Part shown: one piece after another, positions 36,051 to 45,827 of the stretch
How the letters are laid out: each line of letters begins with the position of its first letter
How positions within the stretch are numbered: the stretch's first letter is position 1
Translations under genes and position numbers: made by a program
Notes under the pieces: generated by a model
What the model was told of the DNA's origin: nothing
The model's database searches: none
Seen by the model: only the letters and a program-made list of their open reading frames with translations
Assembly: GCF_000744935.1 (NCBI RefSeq)
Contig: NZ_JQMW01000011.1
Span: forward strand, 1,240,001-1,304,000
DNA from: Clostridium sp. KNHs214
GTDB taxonomy: Bacteria; Bacillota; Clostridia; Clostridiales; Clostridiaceae
Direction of reading: 5' to 3'
DNA length: 64,000 nt

Positions 36051-36626
36051 TTATGATGTTCCTTGAAAAAAGGATAAGCCGTTTCTATTAAAAAAGTTTG
36101 TTATAAAGGTTTCAATTTCAATAAAGGTACTATTTATAACACGCTGTATAAAACTTAGATTAGAAATAAGCTTGTCTTGTAGAAGTCCAAGCCATAGTTG
36201 TTTATGTTTTTTGAACTTATTTAAAATTCGATAGAATGTGGATATTGCTATACAATAATGTTCACACATAGCTTCTACAGAGGTAAATTTATGTACAAGA
36301 TAATCATGAATAATAGACACAGTAAATTTAAAGCTAAATGACATGTAGGGCACAATTACCGAAGGTAGGATAGCATGAGTATGTCCACATGACGGGCAAA
36401 TATATCTATTGATAGTTATTATATTATCGTGAACTTCATTATTATCATAAGTCACAAGATGGCGTTTATAAGAGGCAAATAGGGATAGATCGTGTTTAGA
36501 TCCGCAGACTGGACATACCAAAGCCTCTGAATTAACCGTTTTCATATACTCTTCAAAAATATTTATCTCATTTTCAAAAGAAATTTGTTTAAAACACTTG
36601 CATAGTTGTGAAAATAATCTTATCAT
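36051..36626 (-). CDS. DUF6431-like zinc-ribbon/HTH protein of the transposon
   Basis: 191 residues with CPVCG and CPSCGHTH pairs (~39 and ~75) forming a zinc-binding module, then a helical region with an HTH-like 'TSVEAMCEHYCIAISTFYRILNKF' (~118-140). It matches my memory of the DUF6431 proteins that accompany this transposase-ATPase pair. It probably binds the transposon ends or the target, analogous to TniQ-type proteins, but that is inference. First gene of the element. Confidence 0.7.
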   Translation of the reverse strand: MIRLFSQLCKCFKQISFENEINIFEEYMKTVNSEALVCPVCGSKHDLSLFASYKRHLVTYDNNEVHDNIITINRYICPSCGHTHAILPSVIVPYMSFSFKFTVSIIHDYLVHKFTSVEAMCEHYCIAISTFYRILNKFKKHKQLWLGLLQDKLISNLSFIQRVINSTFIEIETFITNFFNRNGLSFFQGTS

Positions 36627-36735
36627 AATAATAGGTTGTAAGAGCTTACGCTCTTATTTTTAGGGAAGAACCTTCGCTTTGCACGGCTTGGGGTTCTTCC
36701 CTTTCCTTTCTCTAGTTTTTATAATAAGCTTAAAA
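36627..36735. other. Hairpin-rich leader of the transposon operon
   Basis: Contains GTAAGAGC/GCTCTTA (TTACG loop region at ~36639-36655) and GGGAAGAACC...GGTTCTTCCC (~36663-36702). These lie directly upstream of the DUF6431-like start and may be attenuators or relics. Confidence 0.5.
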
Positions 36736-36736
36736 T

Positions 36737-36771
36737 AACCTCCAAATGATGTCAAGTCATTAGGAGGTTTT
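36737..36771. terminator. Hairpin near the transposon right end
   Basis: AACCTCCAAATGAT pairs with GTCATTAGGAGGTTT with A/T-rich flanks on both sides, likely insulating the element from host transcription. Confidence 0.65.
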
Positions 36772-36887
36772 ATTTAGCAATAATATGATTATTTAAAATG
36801 CATTTAATTACTGGATAGTTATTGGAGTTATAGTTATAATTTGACTTAGAAATGCAGTTTTCAAAAGCTATATTTTGACGCACTACA

Positions 36888-37057
36888 TAGAAGAAAAGGA
36901 GTTTACATATAATTCCTTAAAAATTAAATTAACATTAAGCTTTGGGGTACATACCATTGATAAAGAAAAGAGTGGAATTGAAAATTTCATTGAAGAAGCA
37001 GATAAAAGTTTATATGAAGCTAAAAATAGTGGAAGAAATAAAACTGTTGTGAGGTAA
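36888..37057 (+). pseudogene. Diguanylate cyclase, 3' part
   Basis: After the duplicated TAGAAG the frame reads '(E)EKEFTYNSLKIKLTLSFGV...IEEADKSLYEAKNSGRNKTV', the standard end of a GGDEF domain. Joining 33735 to 36894 gives 'IRKIIEEKEFTY' without any frame change. It has no start codon of its own; the apparent ORF from 36875 starts inside the transposon end. Confidence 0.9.
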
Positions 37058-37302
37058 AAGAGTAATTCTAGGGGATTACTCTTTTTATTTTAATTAAATA
37101 CTGAAAGTATGGTTTTTACTATGCGTTTTCTACGCATTCATAAATTATTAAAAAACATTTGTTATAATTAGATAAAATTTCATTGAAGATTTTACTAGGT
37201 AGAAGTTAGTAAATTTATATGTTGAGTTTTATAGTTAATAGTAATTTTATAAAAAACATTAATGTATAATGTAATACCGTAGAGATTTAAAGGAGTGATA
37301 AA

Positions 37303-38835
37303 ATGGCATTGCAGATGTTTGAATTCATAGATGAAGTTGTAGAGATTTTAGATAAATGGAGAGATGATTTAGAACATGCAGCAAATTATATAGAAAAATA
37401 CTTGGAACAGATTATATTAGATGATAGCGAAGGGTATTTAAATATAAGTTCAAGGGTGAAATCTTCAGCAAGTTTAAAAGAAAAGATACTTAGAAATAGC
37501 TATTACAAAAAATATAGTTATCCAGAAGAATTATTTGAACATCTATCAGATTTAATAGGGGTTAGAATTGAATGCAGGTTTATAGAAGATGAAAATAAAA
37601 TGTATAAGAGCATAAAGAAAAACTTTAATATGGTTCATGGGGATGGACTTTATTACAATGTTTCAAATCCTAATATAAGATTAGATTTAAGAGGAAAACA
37701 GCCTCAGACGCAAAAAAATGGGTGTGAAATATATAGAATAGACGGTATATATGAAGTTGAAAACGCAAAGATCAACTTCGAACTTCAAATAAAATCATTG
37801 GTAGATATATTTTGGGGTGAAATAGAACATAAAATTATATATAAAAATTATAATTACATGTTAGCAGATAAGTTTATGAAAGAAATGATGGATTCTATAA
37901 GAAAAAATCTTTCAATGATAGATAATCAGCTTCTTATACTATATAATCAGTTTAATAAAGCAAATTCTGTAGATGCTGCTGTTCGGAAACATCAAATGGA
38001 AATGATGCTTTCCAAAATAATTTATGATATTTTCTCATCTAAAATTAAAAAGGATATTGGTTTTATAATGGATTTTAGAAAATCCTGCGATATAATAATG
38101 GAATATATATTTAGAACAAATAATGCTGAACATTTAGATGATTACAATGAAACATTGCTAAAAACATTAAATAGATTAAATGATATTAGCAAGGATGGAA
38201 TAGACTTTAATAGCAAAATAACTTTTGAAAGGGAAGTAGAATTTAAGGATGAATTTTCAAGTATACTAGGAGAGGCTATATTAGGTAATATAAATTCTGA
38301 TTTTAATTGGAATTTATTTTTTAGAATGCTATTTCAAATTGAATTAGGAAACAACGCAGAGGACTTTGAAAACTTTATAAATTTCCTAAAAGATAGGTTT
38401 GGAAATAAGAAAGTGTTTATGGAGCTATACAATTCTTTTAAAGAAGAAGAGGCTGATAATATAAGACAAAGAGTGATTATGGAAATAGCAAGTAGTTTTA
38501 AAGAAATAAATTCTATAGAATTTATATATGAAGAAAAAATAGAGAACGTAAATAAAATAACAACGTATATGGTAAAAGTAATATGTAAAAATATAAACTC
38601 CTATGAGCAATGGGAAAAAACAGAAGAAGTATTTATGAAACTTTTAAGATTGAAGATATTTGGTGAATTTGGTTATGAAATAGAAATAAAAGATATTTGG
38701 AGATTAATCGATAAATTTAAAGAATGCTGCAATAATATAAAAGCAAGTAAAGAACTTTTAAGTTATGTAAATGAATTGGAAAAGTCTAGTGAAATAAAAA
38801 AAGAAGAAGTTCTAAATGTTATTCAATCATTATAA
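37303..38835 (+). CDS. RelA/SpoT nucleotidyltransferase-domain protein with long C-terminal extension
   Basis: 510 residues. Residues ~30-230 match the small alarmone synthetase domain: 'SSRVKSSASLKEKILRN' (50-64), 'LSDLIGVRIECRF' (81-93), 'FELQIKSLVDIFWGEIEHKI' (159-178) with the catalytic Glu in ELQI. The NGYxSxH motif that stacks the acceptor nucleotide is altered to NGCEIYR (139-145), lacking Tyr and His. Residues ~230-510 are helical, Glu/Lys/Asn-rich and unrecognised; stand-alone synthetases are normally 200-260 residues. Alarmone synthesis is possible but a modified acceptor or loss of activity should be considered. AAAGGAGTG before the ATG. Confidence 0.78.
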   Translation: MALQMFEFIDEVVEILDKWRDDLEHAANYIEKYLEQIILDDSEGYLNISSRVKSSASLKEKILRNSYYKKYSYPEELFEHLSDLIGVRIECRFIEDENKMYKSIKKNFNMVHGDGLYYNVSNPNIRLDLRGKQPQTQKNGCEIYRIDGIYEVENAKINFELQIKSLVDIFWGEIEHKIIYKNYNYMLADKFMKEMMDSIRKNLSMIDNQLLILYNQFNKANSVDAAVRKHQMEMMLSKIIYDIFSSKIKKDIGFIMDFRKSCDIIMEYIFRTNNAEHLDDYNETLLKTLNRLNDISKDGIDFNSKITFEREVEFKDEFSSILGEAILGNINSDFNWNLFFRMLFQIELGNNAEDFENFINFLKDRFGNKKVFMELYNSFKEEEADNIRQRVIMEIASSFKEINSIEFIYEEKIENVNKITTYMVKVICKNINSYEQWEKTEEVFMKLLRLKIFGEFGYEIEIKDIWRLIDKFKECCNNIKASKELLSYVNELEKSSEIKKEEVLNVIQSL

Positions 38836-38880
38836 AATGTATATTGTAAAGCTTAAATAAGAATTAATAAAATTTATAGC

Positions 38881-38925
38881 CAACAATAATAATTATTATT
38901 TTACAATTATTATTGTTGACATTTT
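38881..38925 (+). terminator. Perfect A/T hairpin terminator
   Basis: CAACAATAATAATT (38881-38894) and AATTATTATTGTTG (38905-38918), 14 perfect pairs, then ACATTTTT. Lies 45 bp after the RelA/SpoT-like gene. Confidence 0.75.
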
Positions 38926-39107
38926 TATTGTAAAGTAGTATATTAAAACTGTACTAAATAAGTATACATTAAAAGTAGTTTAATAAGATTAATAAAATTA
39001 AAAACGAATCTAATGAGAAGGTAAATATAAATTATTGTATGACTAATAAAACTTTTAATTAAAACAATATTATACCAAAAAGGTTTAAATTATAAGGAGG
39101 GTATGTT

Positions 39108-40994
39108 ATGTCATCATGTGGAAATTGTAAAACTTGTGCATCAGCAGATAAGGTATTGGAAGGATTTATATCAAAAATGGATTTGGAGACTTCACACCAC
39201 AGGGTAGAAACTCAAAAAATTAAGTGTGGATTTGGACAACAAGGAGTTTGCTGTAGATTATGTGCTAATGGACCTTGTAGGGTTACACCGAAATCACCAA
39301 GAGGAGTGTGTGGAGCCAATGCAGACACTATAGTAGCTAGAAACTTTTTAAGAGCAGTGGCAGCTGGAGCTGGATGTTATCTTCATATAGTAGAAAACAC
39401 TGCAAGAAATTTAAAAGCTTTAGGTGAATCTAAAGGGAAAATAAAAGGAGAAGCAGCCTTAAATAGATTAGCTGAAATGTTCCAGATAAATGAAAATGAC
39501 ATGCATAAAAAAGCTATTTTGGTTGGAGAAGCAGTTTTAAGAGATTTATACAAGCCAAGATATGAAAAAATGGAGATAGTAGAAAAGATGGCTTATAAGC
39601 CAAGGTTTCAAAACTGGAAGAAGCTTAATATACTTCCTGGAGGAGCAAAATCAGAGGTATTCGATGCAGTAGTAAAGACTTCTACAAACTTAAACAGCGA
39701 CCCAGTAGAAATGCTTTTACATTGTTTAAACTTAGGCATATCTACTGGACTTTACGGGCTTACACTTACTAATCTTTTAAATGATGTTATGCTTGGAGAG
39801 CCAGTTATAAGACCGGCCAAGGTTGGATTTAAGGTGATAGATAAGGATTATATAAATATAATGATAACAGGTCATCAACACTCAATAATATCTCATCTTC
39901 AAGATAGATTAATAGAAGAAGATGTGGTGGATATGGCTAAAAAAGTAGGAGCTAAGGGCTTTAGATTAGTAGGATGTACTTGTGTAGGACAGGATTTACA
40001 GTTAAGAGGAGAACATTATAAAGAAGTATTCTCAGGTCATGCAGGAAATAATTTTACTAGTGAAGCATTAATAGCTACTGGTGCCATAGATGTTGTAGTG
40101 TCAGAGTTTAATTGTACACTTCCAGGTATTGAGCCTATATGTGAAGAGCTAAAGGTTAAAAATATTTGTTTGGATGATGTAGCTAAGAAAGCTAATGCAG
40201 AATATGTAGAGTATTCCTTTGAAGAAAGAGAGAAAATCAGCGAATATATCATAGAAGAATCTATGAAAAGTTATAAAGAAAGATGTGGAAAAGTTAAAAT
40301 AAATATACCAATGAATCATGGATGCGATGATGTTATAACAGGGGTAAGTGAGATTTCTCTTAAAAATTTCTTAGGTGGAACATGGAAGCCACTACTAGAC
40401 TTAATAGCTTCTGGCAAAATCAAGGGGGTAGCTGGAGTAGTTGGATGTTCTAACTTAACAGCCATGGGGCATGATGTGTTTACAGTAGAGCTAACTAAGG
40501 AACTTATAAAGAGAGATATTATAGTGCTTTCAGCAGGATGTTCTAGCGGAGGACTTGAAAATGTAGGACTTATGTCACCATCAGCTTCAAAACTTGCTGG
40601 AGATAATTTGAGAGAAGTATGTGAAAGTTTAGGAATTCCACCAGTTTTGAATTTTGGGCCATGTCTTGCTATAGGAAGACTTGAAATTGTAGCTACAGAG
40701 CTTGCTAAGGAATTAGGAATAGACATTCCACAGCTTCCATTAGTATTATCAGCACCACAGTGGTTAGAAGAACAAGCTTTAGCAGATGGAGCTTTTGGTT
40801 TAGCACTTGGCTTGCCACTACATCTTGCTATATCACCATTTATAGGAGGAAGTAAGGTGGTAACTAAGGTATTAACAGAAGAACTTAAAAAATTAACAGG
40901 AGGACAATTAATCATAGAGGATGATGTTAAAGCAGCTGCAGATAAATTAGAAGCTATAGTTATTGATAGAAGAAAAAAATTAGGGCTTAAATAA
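39108..40994 (+). CDS. cooS: Anaerobic carbon monoxide dehydrogenase catalytic subunit
   Basis: 628 residues, the usual CooS length. N-terminal cysteines 'CGNCKTCASADKV' and 'CGFGQQGVCCRLCANGPCR' hold the D- and B-clusters; 'GVCGANADTIVARN' follows. Further family motifs are 'ITGHQHS', 'VGCTCVGQDL' and 'GCSSGGLENVG' around the C-cluster. Oxidises CO to CO2 with transfer of electrons to the ferredoxin-like protein encoded next. No acetyl-CoA synthase, CooC or hydrogenase genes are in the window, so a monofunctional redox or CO-detoxifying role is likely. Confidence 0.96.
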   Translation: MSSCGNCKTCASADKVLEGFISKMDLETSHHRVETQKIKCGFGQQGVCCRLCANGPCRVTPKSPRGVCGANADTIVARNFLRAVAAGAGCYLHIVENTARNLKALGESKGKIKGEAALNRLAEMFQINENDMHKKAILVGEAVLRDLYKPRYEKMEIVEKMAYKPRFQNWKKLNILPGGAKSEVFDAVVKTSTNLNSDPVEMLLHCLNLGISTGLYGLTLTNLLNDVMLGEPVIRPAKVGFKVIDKDYINIMITGHQHSIISHLQDRLIEEDVVDMAKKVGAKGFRLVGCTCVGQDLQLRGEHYKEVFSGHAGNNFTSEALIATGAIDVVVSEFNCTLPGIEPICEELKVKNICLDDVAKKANAEYVEYSFEEREKISEYIIEESMKSYKERCGKVKINIPMNHGCDDVITGVSEISLKNFLGGTWKPLLDLIASGKIKGVAGVVGCSNLTAMGHDVFTVELTKELIKRDIIVLSAGCSSGGLENVGLMSPSASKLAGDNLREVCESLGIPPVLNFGPCLAIGRLEIVATELAKELGIDIPQLPLVLSAPQWLEEQALADGAFGLALGLPLHLAISPFIGGSKVVTKVLTEELKKLTGGQLIIEDDVKAAADKLEAIVIDRRKKLGLK

Positions 40995-41029
40995 ATTACT
41001 GTATTTATATAGGTCAGGGGGAAGTATTT

Positions 41030-41476
41030 ATGAGAAGGATAATGATAAATAAGGATTTGTGTGAAGGGTGTCTAAATTGTGTTCTTGCTTGTATGGCAGA
41101 ACATAATTTAGAAGATAAATCCATAGTAAAATTAGATCTTGAAAATACAGAAAGTGAAAGCAGAAATCATATAGAAATAGATATGTATGGTAAAAAAGCT
41201 CCAATATTTTGTAGACATTGTGATAACCCAGAGTGTGTAAATACATGTACTACTGGAGCAATGACAAAAGACCTTGAAACAGGAATAGTTTCTTACAATG
41301 AGGATAAATGTGCATCTTGCTTTATGTGTGTTATGAGTTGTCCTTATGGAGTTCTAAAGCCAAGTAATAATGATAAAAAAGTTATAATAAAATGTGATTT
41401 ATGTAGTGAAAGGGAAACACCTAGATGTGTTGAAAATTGTCCTACTGGAGCTATTTATATAGAGGAGGTTCAGTAG
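41030..41476 (+). CDS. cooF: CooF-like four-cluster ferredoxin
   Basis: 148 residues with four [4Fe-4S] cysteine sets: 'CEGCLNCVLAC', 'CRHCDNPECVNTC', 'CASCFMCVMSCP' and 'CDLCSERETPRCVENCP'. This DmsB/HycB-like layout is that of CooF, the electron acceptor of CooS. GGGGGAAG precedes the ATG, 35 bp after cooS. Passes electrons to the flavoprotein encoded downstream, with which it shares tight spacing (1 bp). Confidence 0.92.
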   Translation: MRRIMINKDLCEGCLNCVLACMAEHNLEDKSIVKLDLENTESESRNHIEIDMYGKKAPIFCRHCDNPECVNTCTTGAMTKDLETGIVSYNEDKCASCFMCVMSCPYGVLKPSNNDKKVIIKCDLCSERETPRCVENCPTGAIYIEEVQ

Positions 41477-41477
41477 T

Positions 41478-42701
41478 ATGAAGTATGTAATAATAGGAGC
41501 TAGTGCAGCTGCACTTTCTGCAGCTAAAACCTTGAGGGAACTGGATAAATATAGTCAAATAGTTATACTATCTAAAGATCAAAATATTTATTCCAGATGT
41601 TTACTTCATCATTATATAGGTGGAGAGAGAAGTTTAGAAGAATTATCTTTTGTGGAAGAAGATTTTATGGAAAGATACAACATAAGATGGATAAAGGGTA
41701 TCAATGTTAGGAATATAGATATAAAGAACAAGTGTGTAGAATTACAAGGGTGGTATAAGGAGTTTTATGACAAACTTTTGATAGCTTCAGGTTCTTATGC
41801 AGCTATTCCTCCTATTAAAAATTTAAAGGAAGGAAAAGGTGTTTATACCTTAAGAAATATAGAAGATGCAAAAGCTATAAAGGAGCAGTCAAAGAATATA
41901 AAAAAAGCCTTAGTAATAGGAGCAGGACTTGTGGGAATAGATGCCACCATGGGTTTAATAGAAAATGGTGTAGAGGTAGAACTAGTGGAAATGGGCGAGA
42001 GGATTCTTCCTTTGCAGTTAGATAAAAGAGCAGCTAAAACTTATGAAGATTTATTAAGGAGCCATAATGTTAGAATTTCAACAGGTATAGGGGTTGGAGA
42101 AGCAATACTAAATAGAGAGGGTAGTATAAAGGGAGCTAAACTTACTAATGGAGAGGAAATAGAATGTGACATAATAGTTGTAGCAGCAGGAGTAAGACCT
42201 AATGTAGACTTTATAAATAGTGAGGAAATAAAGATAGAAAGAGGTATAGTTATAAATAACAGATGTGAAACATCAGTAAAAGATATATATTCAGCTGGAG
42301 ATGTTACTTTTACAGCACCTATTTGGCCAATAGCCGTTAAACAGGGAAAGGTTGCAGCTTATAATATGGCAGGTGAAGAAAAATATTTAGAAGATAATTT
42401 TGGATTAAAGAATTCTATGAGCTTTTTCAGTGTGCCTACAGTATCTTTAGGAATGGTAGAACCAGAAAATAGTAGTTATATGGTAGAGGTAGTTGATAAA
42501 AATCATTTATACAAAAAAATCATACACAAAGACGGGATAATATATGGTGCAATATTTCAAGGTGATATTTCATATTGTGGAGTATTTACAGAGCTAATAA
42601 AAAATAAGATAAATATTAGTAGCATAAAAAAGGATATATTTGAACTAAATTTTTCGGATTTTTTCCATATTAAGGATAATGGTGAATTTACCTATAATTA
42701 A
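41478..42701 (+). CDS. FAD-dependent NAD(P)H oxidoreductase of the CODH operon
   Basis: 407 residues with two Rossmann motifs: 'YVIIGASAAALSAAKTL' (FAD) and 'ALVIGAGLVGIDATMGL' (NAD(P)H), plus 'DIYSAGDVTF', the second FAD motif. NADH oxidase/nitrite-reductase-like pyridine nucleotide oxidoreductase. As the third gene of cooS-cooF-oxidoreductase it likely links CO-derived electrons to NAD(P)+ or uses NADH with the ferredoxin (inference). AGGAGG within the end of cooF supplies the ribosome site. Confidence 0.88.
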   Translation: MKYVIIGASAAALSAAKTLRELDKYSQIVILSKDQNIYSRCLLHHYIGGERSLEELSFVEEDFMERYNIRWIKGINVRNIDIKNKCVELQGWYKEFYDKLLIASGSYAAIPPIKNLKEGKGVYTLRNIEDAKAIKEQSKNIKKALVIGAGLVGIDATMGLIENGVEVELVEMGERILPLQLDKRAAKTYEDLLRSHNVRISTGIGVGEAILNREGSIKGAKLTNGEEIECDIIVVAAGVRPNVDFINSEEIKIERGIVINNRCETSVKDIYSAGDVTFTAPIWPIAVKQGKVAAYNMAGEEKYLEDNFGLKNSMSFFSVPTVSLGMVEPENSSYMVEVVDKNHLYKKIIHKDGIIYGAIFQGDISYCGVFTELIKNKINISSIKKDIFELNFSDFFHIKDNGEFTYN

Positions 42702-42770
42702 TAATTGTGATAAATAATGTACAACAAATAGTAAATAATCAATAAAAAATAATATAATCCATGATAGTAG

Positions 42771-42808
42771 GCTATCTCAAAGTAGTAATATTTGAGATAG
42801 CTTTTTTT
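42771..42808 (+). terminator. Rho-independent terminator of the CODH operon
   Basis: GCTATCTCAAA (42771-42781) and TTTGAGATAGC (42791-42801), 11 perfect pairs, followed by T7. Confidence 0.92.
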
Positions 42809-42941
42809 ATATAAATTTAAATAAACTAGATAAAAAGTAATAAAATTTGGAATTTACGCTAATGAAAAAGGTCAAATTTACGATATTATTAGAGATTAAT
42901 AAAAACTAATAGAATATATAATCTAATTTTAGGAGGAAAAG

Positions 42942-44999
42942 ATGAATAAACAGGGTATATTAGGAAAAGTATTAGCTATTATTTTACCATTAGTTGTGGT
43001 ATCTATGGCTACAATAACTGCTGTTAGTTACATAAGTAGTAAGAAAATAATAAATGCACAAATAAAAGAAAGCATGACAAATAATTTAAATAGTAAGGTG
43101 GAGAGTACTGAAAAAATACTATTGAAACATGCTAAAATTCCTGAAATGTTGGCAAAAAGTGTAGAAACATCACATAAAATATATAAAAAAGGTGAATATG
43201 AAGAAATATTAAAAAAGGCTGCTGGCTTAAATAAGGAAACTTATGGTAGCGGAATATGGTTTGAACCTTATAAGTTTGATGCTAAAATAAAAAGCTTTGG
43301 GCCTTATGCATATAAGAAAAGTGAACAAACAGTATATACTGATGATTACAATAATGACCAATACGATTATTTTAATCAAGAATGGTATAAAAACGCGTTA
43401 AATACTTCAGAAAAAATAGTCTGGTCACCAGCATATTATGATGAGGTAAGTAAAGTTGCAATGGTGACAACATCAGCTCCTTTTTTAGATAAAGATAAAA
43501 AGCCTTTAGGAGTAACTACTGCGGATATAGATATAAGTGTTATACAGAACATGATTGGAAATATAAAAATAGGTAAGACTGGAAGAGCACTTCTTATAGA
43601 GAGCAGTGGAACATATATTGCAGGTGTAGATGAGAGCAAAATACTAAAAACTAAGATTCAAGAAGAAAAAAACAGCAGTTTAGCTAAAGTCAGTAAGAAT
43701 ATATTATCCTCTAAAAATGGTGAAGAGTACTTTGAAAAAGATGGTGAAAAGTATAGAATATACTATAAATCAATTCCAACTACTAACTGGATAATAGGAA
43801 TATATATGGCGGAAAGCGAACTTTACGCTCCTGTAAAGAGCCTTCTTATTAGATCTATAATAATAATGATAATTGCAGGAATAGTGACATTACTATGTAT
43901 ATATTTAGTCATAAACAAAATAGTAAATTCTATAAAAAAAGCAGTAAATCATTTAGATGTAATTTCTAATGGTAATTTAACTATGGATGTGCCAGAAGAA
44001 TTTTTAGATCTTAAAGATGAAATAGGACAAATAGCTAATGCTCTTTCTAAAATGCAAACATCTTTGAGGGAATTGATTTTGGGTGTGAAAAATGTAGCAG
44101 AAAACATAAGTAATGAATCAGAAAGCTTATCAAATATATCAGAGGGCATGTCATCAGCATCAACTAATGTTTCTGTAGCTATACAGGATGTGGCTAAGGG
44201 AACAGGCAACCAAGCAGAGGATTTAATAAAGATAACAGGTAATCTTAGTGACTTTGATCACTTACTTAGTAAAACTATTGAAGCTATAAAAGATATAAAT
44301 AGTATTTCAAAGAAAATAAACTTTTTAGCAAAAGATAGTAATGATGCAATGGAAGAATATGTTGGTATAACTGAGAAGTTTGAAAAGTCTTTTGAAGAGT
44401 TAGCAGAGTATATAGAAGGATTTTCTAAGAGTGTAAAGGACATAAATGAAATAACAAATCTTATAAATAATATATCTGATCAAACAAATCTTTTAGCCCT
44501 AAATGCTGCTATAGAAGCTGCAAGAGCAGGAGAAAAAGGTCAAGGGTTTGCAGTGGTAGCAGAAGAAATAAGAAAACTTGCTGAACAAAGCAAAAATTCA
44601 GCAGGAGAAATAAATGTTAGAATAGATGATATACTTAAAAAGACAGATACAGTTTCAGAAATGACATCTACTATGGATAAAGACATAGAAACTCAAATAG
44701 GTATATTGAGTAAAACATTAAGTGCCTTTAAAAATATAATGAATGGAATAGAAGAAGTTATGCCTAAAATACAAGGTGTAAATGATATGACTGGTGAAGT
44801 AAATAGTAAAAAAGATGATATACTGCAAAAGGTAGAAGGAGTATCATCTGTAGCGGAAGAGGTTTCTGCATCCTCAGAGGAGATAGCTGCTGCGGCAGAG
44901 GAAATGAACGCATCTTCAGAAGAAGTGTCTGCCACTGCTAATGTATTAAATAACATGACAAAGGATATGGTGAATTCCGTAAATAAATTTAAACTATAG
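42942..44999 (+). CDS. Methyl-accepting chemotaxis protein with Cache sensor
   Basis: 685 residues: N-terminal membrane segment (~8-30), extracellular dCache-type region (~40-285, '[21 protein letters not shown]' and '[16 protein letters not shown]'), second membrane segment (~303-325), HAMP linker, then a cytoplasmic MCP domain with the tip '[20 protein letters not shown]' (~513-530) that binds CheA/CheW. Senses a small ligand outside the cell. AGGAGGAA before ATG. Single gene with its own terminator. Confidence 0.93.
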   Translation: MNKQGILGKVLAIILPLVVVSMATITAVSYISSKKIINAQIKESMTNNLNSKVESTEKILLKHAKIPEMLAKSVETSHKIYKKGEYEEILKKAAGLNKETYGSGIWFEPYKFDAKIKSFGPYAYKKSEQTVYTDDYNNDQYDYFNQEWYKNALNTSEKIVWSPAYYDEVSKVAMVTTSAPFLDKDKKPLGVTTADIDISVIQNMIGNIKIGKTGRALLIESSGTYIAGVDESKILKTKIQEEKNSSLAKVSKNILSSKNGEEYFEKDGEKYRIYYKSIPTTNWIIGIYMAESELYAPVKSLLIRSIIIMIIAGIVTLLCIYLVINKIVNSIKKAVNHLDVISNGNLTMDVPEEFLDLKDEIGQIANALSKMQTSLRELILGVKNVAENISNESESLSNISEGMSSASTNVSVAIQDVAKGTGNQAEDLIKITGNLSDFDHLLSKTIEAIKDINSISKKINFLAKDSNDAMEEYVGITEKFEKSFEELAEYIEGFSKSVKDINEITNLINNISDQTNLLALNAAIEAARAGEKGQGFAVVAEEIRKLAEQSKNSAGEINVRIDDILKKTDTVSEMTSTMDKDIETQIGILSKTLSAFKNIMNGIEEVMPKIQGVNDMTGEVNSKKDDILQKVEGVSSVAEEVSASSEEIAAAAEEMNASSEEVSATANVLNNMTKDMVNSVNKFKL

Positions 45000-45090
45000 A
45001 TAAAAGTCATTAAATCAGTGTAATATACTTGCCCTTTTGTTTATATAAATAAAACTAGTGTAGATATAAGTACCAATTCAATGTAATGTA

Positions 45091-45122
45091 CCTCAAAGGT
45101 TAGTTTTGTTTAATCTTTGAGG
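45091..45122 (+). terminator. Terminator-like hairpin
   Basis: CCTCAAAGGTTA (45091-45102) with TAATCTTTGAGG (45111-45122), surrounded by a second outer imperfect pairing AATGTA/GCATTGTATT. T-run follows about 20 bases later. Confidence 0.65.
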
Positions 45123-45350
45123 CATTGTATTGTTGGTATTTTTTTATGAATTTTTGCACATGAAATCCTAATTTTAACTCCAATAATTAGATATAAGGTT
45201 AGCTGAAAATGGTAAAGGGTATAAAACAATAGGTATAGAGGTATAGAAATTTAAAATAGAAAATTTAATATATATTTAAATTTTCTATTTGTATAAGGGA
45301 TGAGATTTCAGTAAAATAAGCATAAATGATATACATAGGAGGGGTATTTT

Positions 45351-45818
45351 ATGGATAACAAGGAATTTTTAGAAAAGGTAAGAAAAACAGCAGAAGGATA
45401 TTTTGACAGAGGAGAGTTTTTCTGCTCAGAGGCAGTAGTTAAAACTATTAATGAGCTATTAGACAAGCCTTATGAAGAAACCGTTACAAAATTAGCTTCA
45501 GGTTTTCCAGTAGGCGTTGGAAAATCAGGATGTCTTTGTGGAGCTGTCAGTGGTGGTGTAATGGCATTAGGAATGGTTTATGGTAGAGTGCATGGGGATA
45601 AAATGAATGAAAGAATGTTTCCAGTAGCAGCTTCATTACATGATCATATAAAAAAACTATATGGAAGTACTTGTTGTAGAGTTATGACTAGAAATTTTGA
45701 ATTTGCTTCACCAGATAGAAAATGTCACTGTGTAAAAATAACTGGAGAAGTTGCAGCTTTTGTAGCAGAGAAATTTTTAGAAGATGAAGAAATAGCTAAA
45801 ACTATAAAGAAGGACTAG
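45351..45818 (+). CDS. C_GCAxxG_C_C family protein
   Basis: 155 residues with the family's cysteine spacing: 'FFCSEAVVK', 'GKSGCLCGAVSGGVMALG' and 'STCCRVMT', then 'CHCVKITG'. The family is thought to be redox or metal related and is often next to membrane transport genes, but its activity is unsettled. AGGAGGGG precedes the ATG. Nine bases separate its stop from the symporter start, so the two form an operon. Confidence 0.85.
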   Translation: MDNKEFLEKVRKTAEGYFDRGEFFCSEAVVKTINELLDKPYEETVTKLASGFPVGVGKSGCLCGAVSGGVMALGMVYGRVHGDKMNERMFPVAASLHDHIKKLYGSTCCRVMTRNFEFASPDRKCHCVKITGEVAAFVAEKFLEDEEIAKTIKKD

Positions 45819-45827
45819 GTGATTAAA

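Larger units (their letters stand above)
33736..36887 (-). mobile_element. Three-gene DD(35)E/AAA transposon, 3,152 bp
   Basis: Ends TGTTAAACGTCAAA (33736) and TTTGACGCACTACA (36887), i.e. TGT...ACA with a shared CGTCAAA. TAGAAG at 33730-33735 is repeated at 36888-36893 as a 6-bp target duplication. Further CGTCA-type sites repeat inward at the left end (near 33740, 33764 and 33797) and TCAAA-type ones at the right end (near 36841 and 36875), as expected for transposase binding. All three genes run on the minus strand in the order DUF6431-like, transposase, ATPase. Confidence 0.93.

Noticed and set aside
36875-36887. Separate small gene starting at 36875
   Set aside because: The apparent start lies in the transposon terminal repeat; the coding part is the tail of the interrupted GGDEF gene.
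42942-44999. Minus-strand Ser-rich ORFs across the chemoreceptor
   Set aside because: Typical reverse-frame artefacts of a helical coiled-coil coding sequence.
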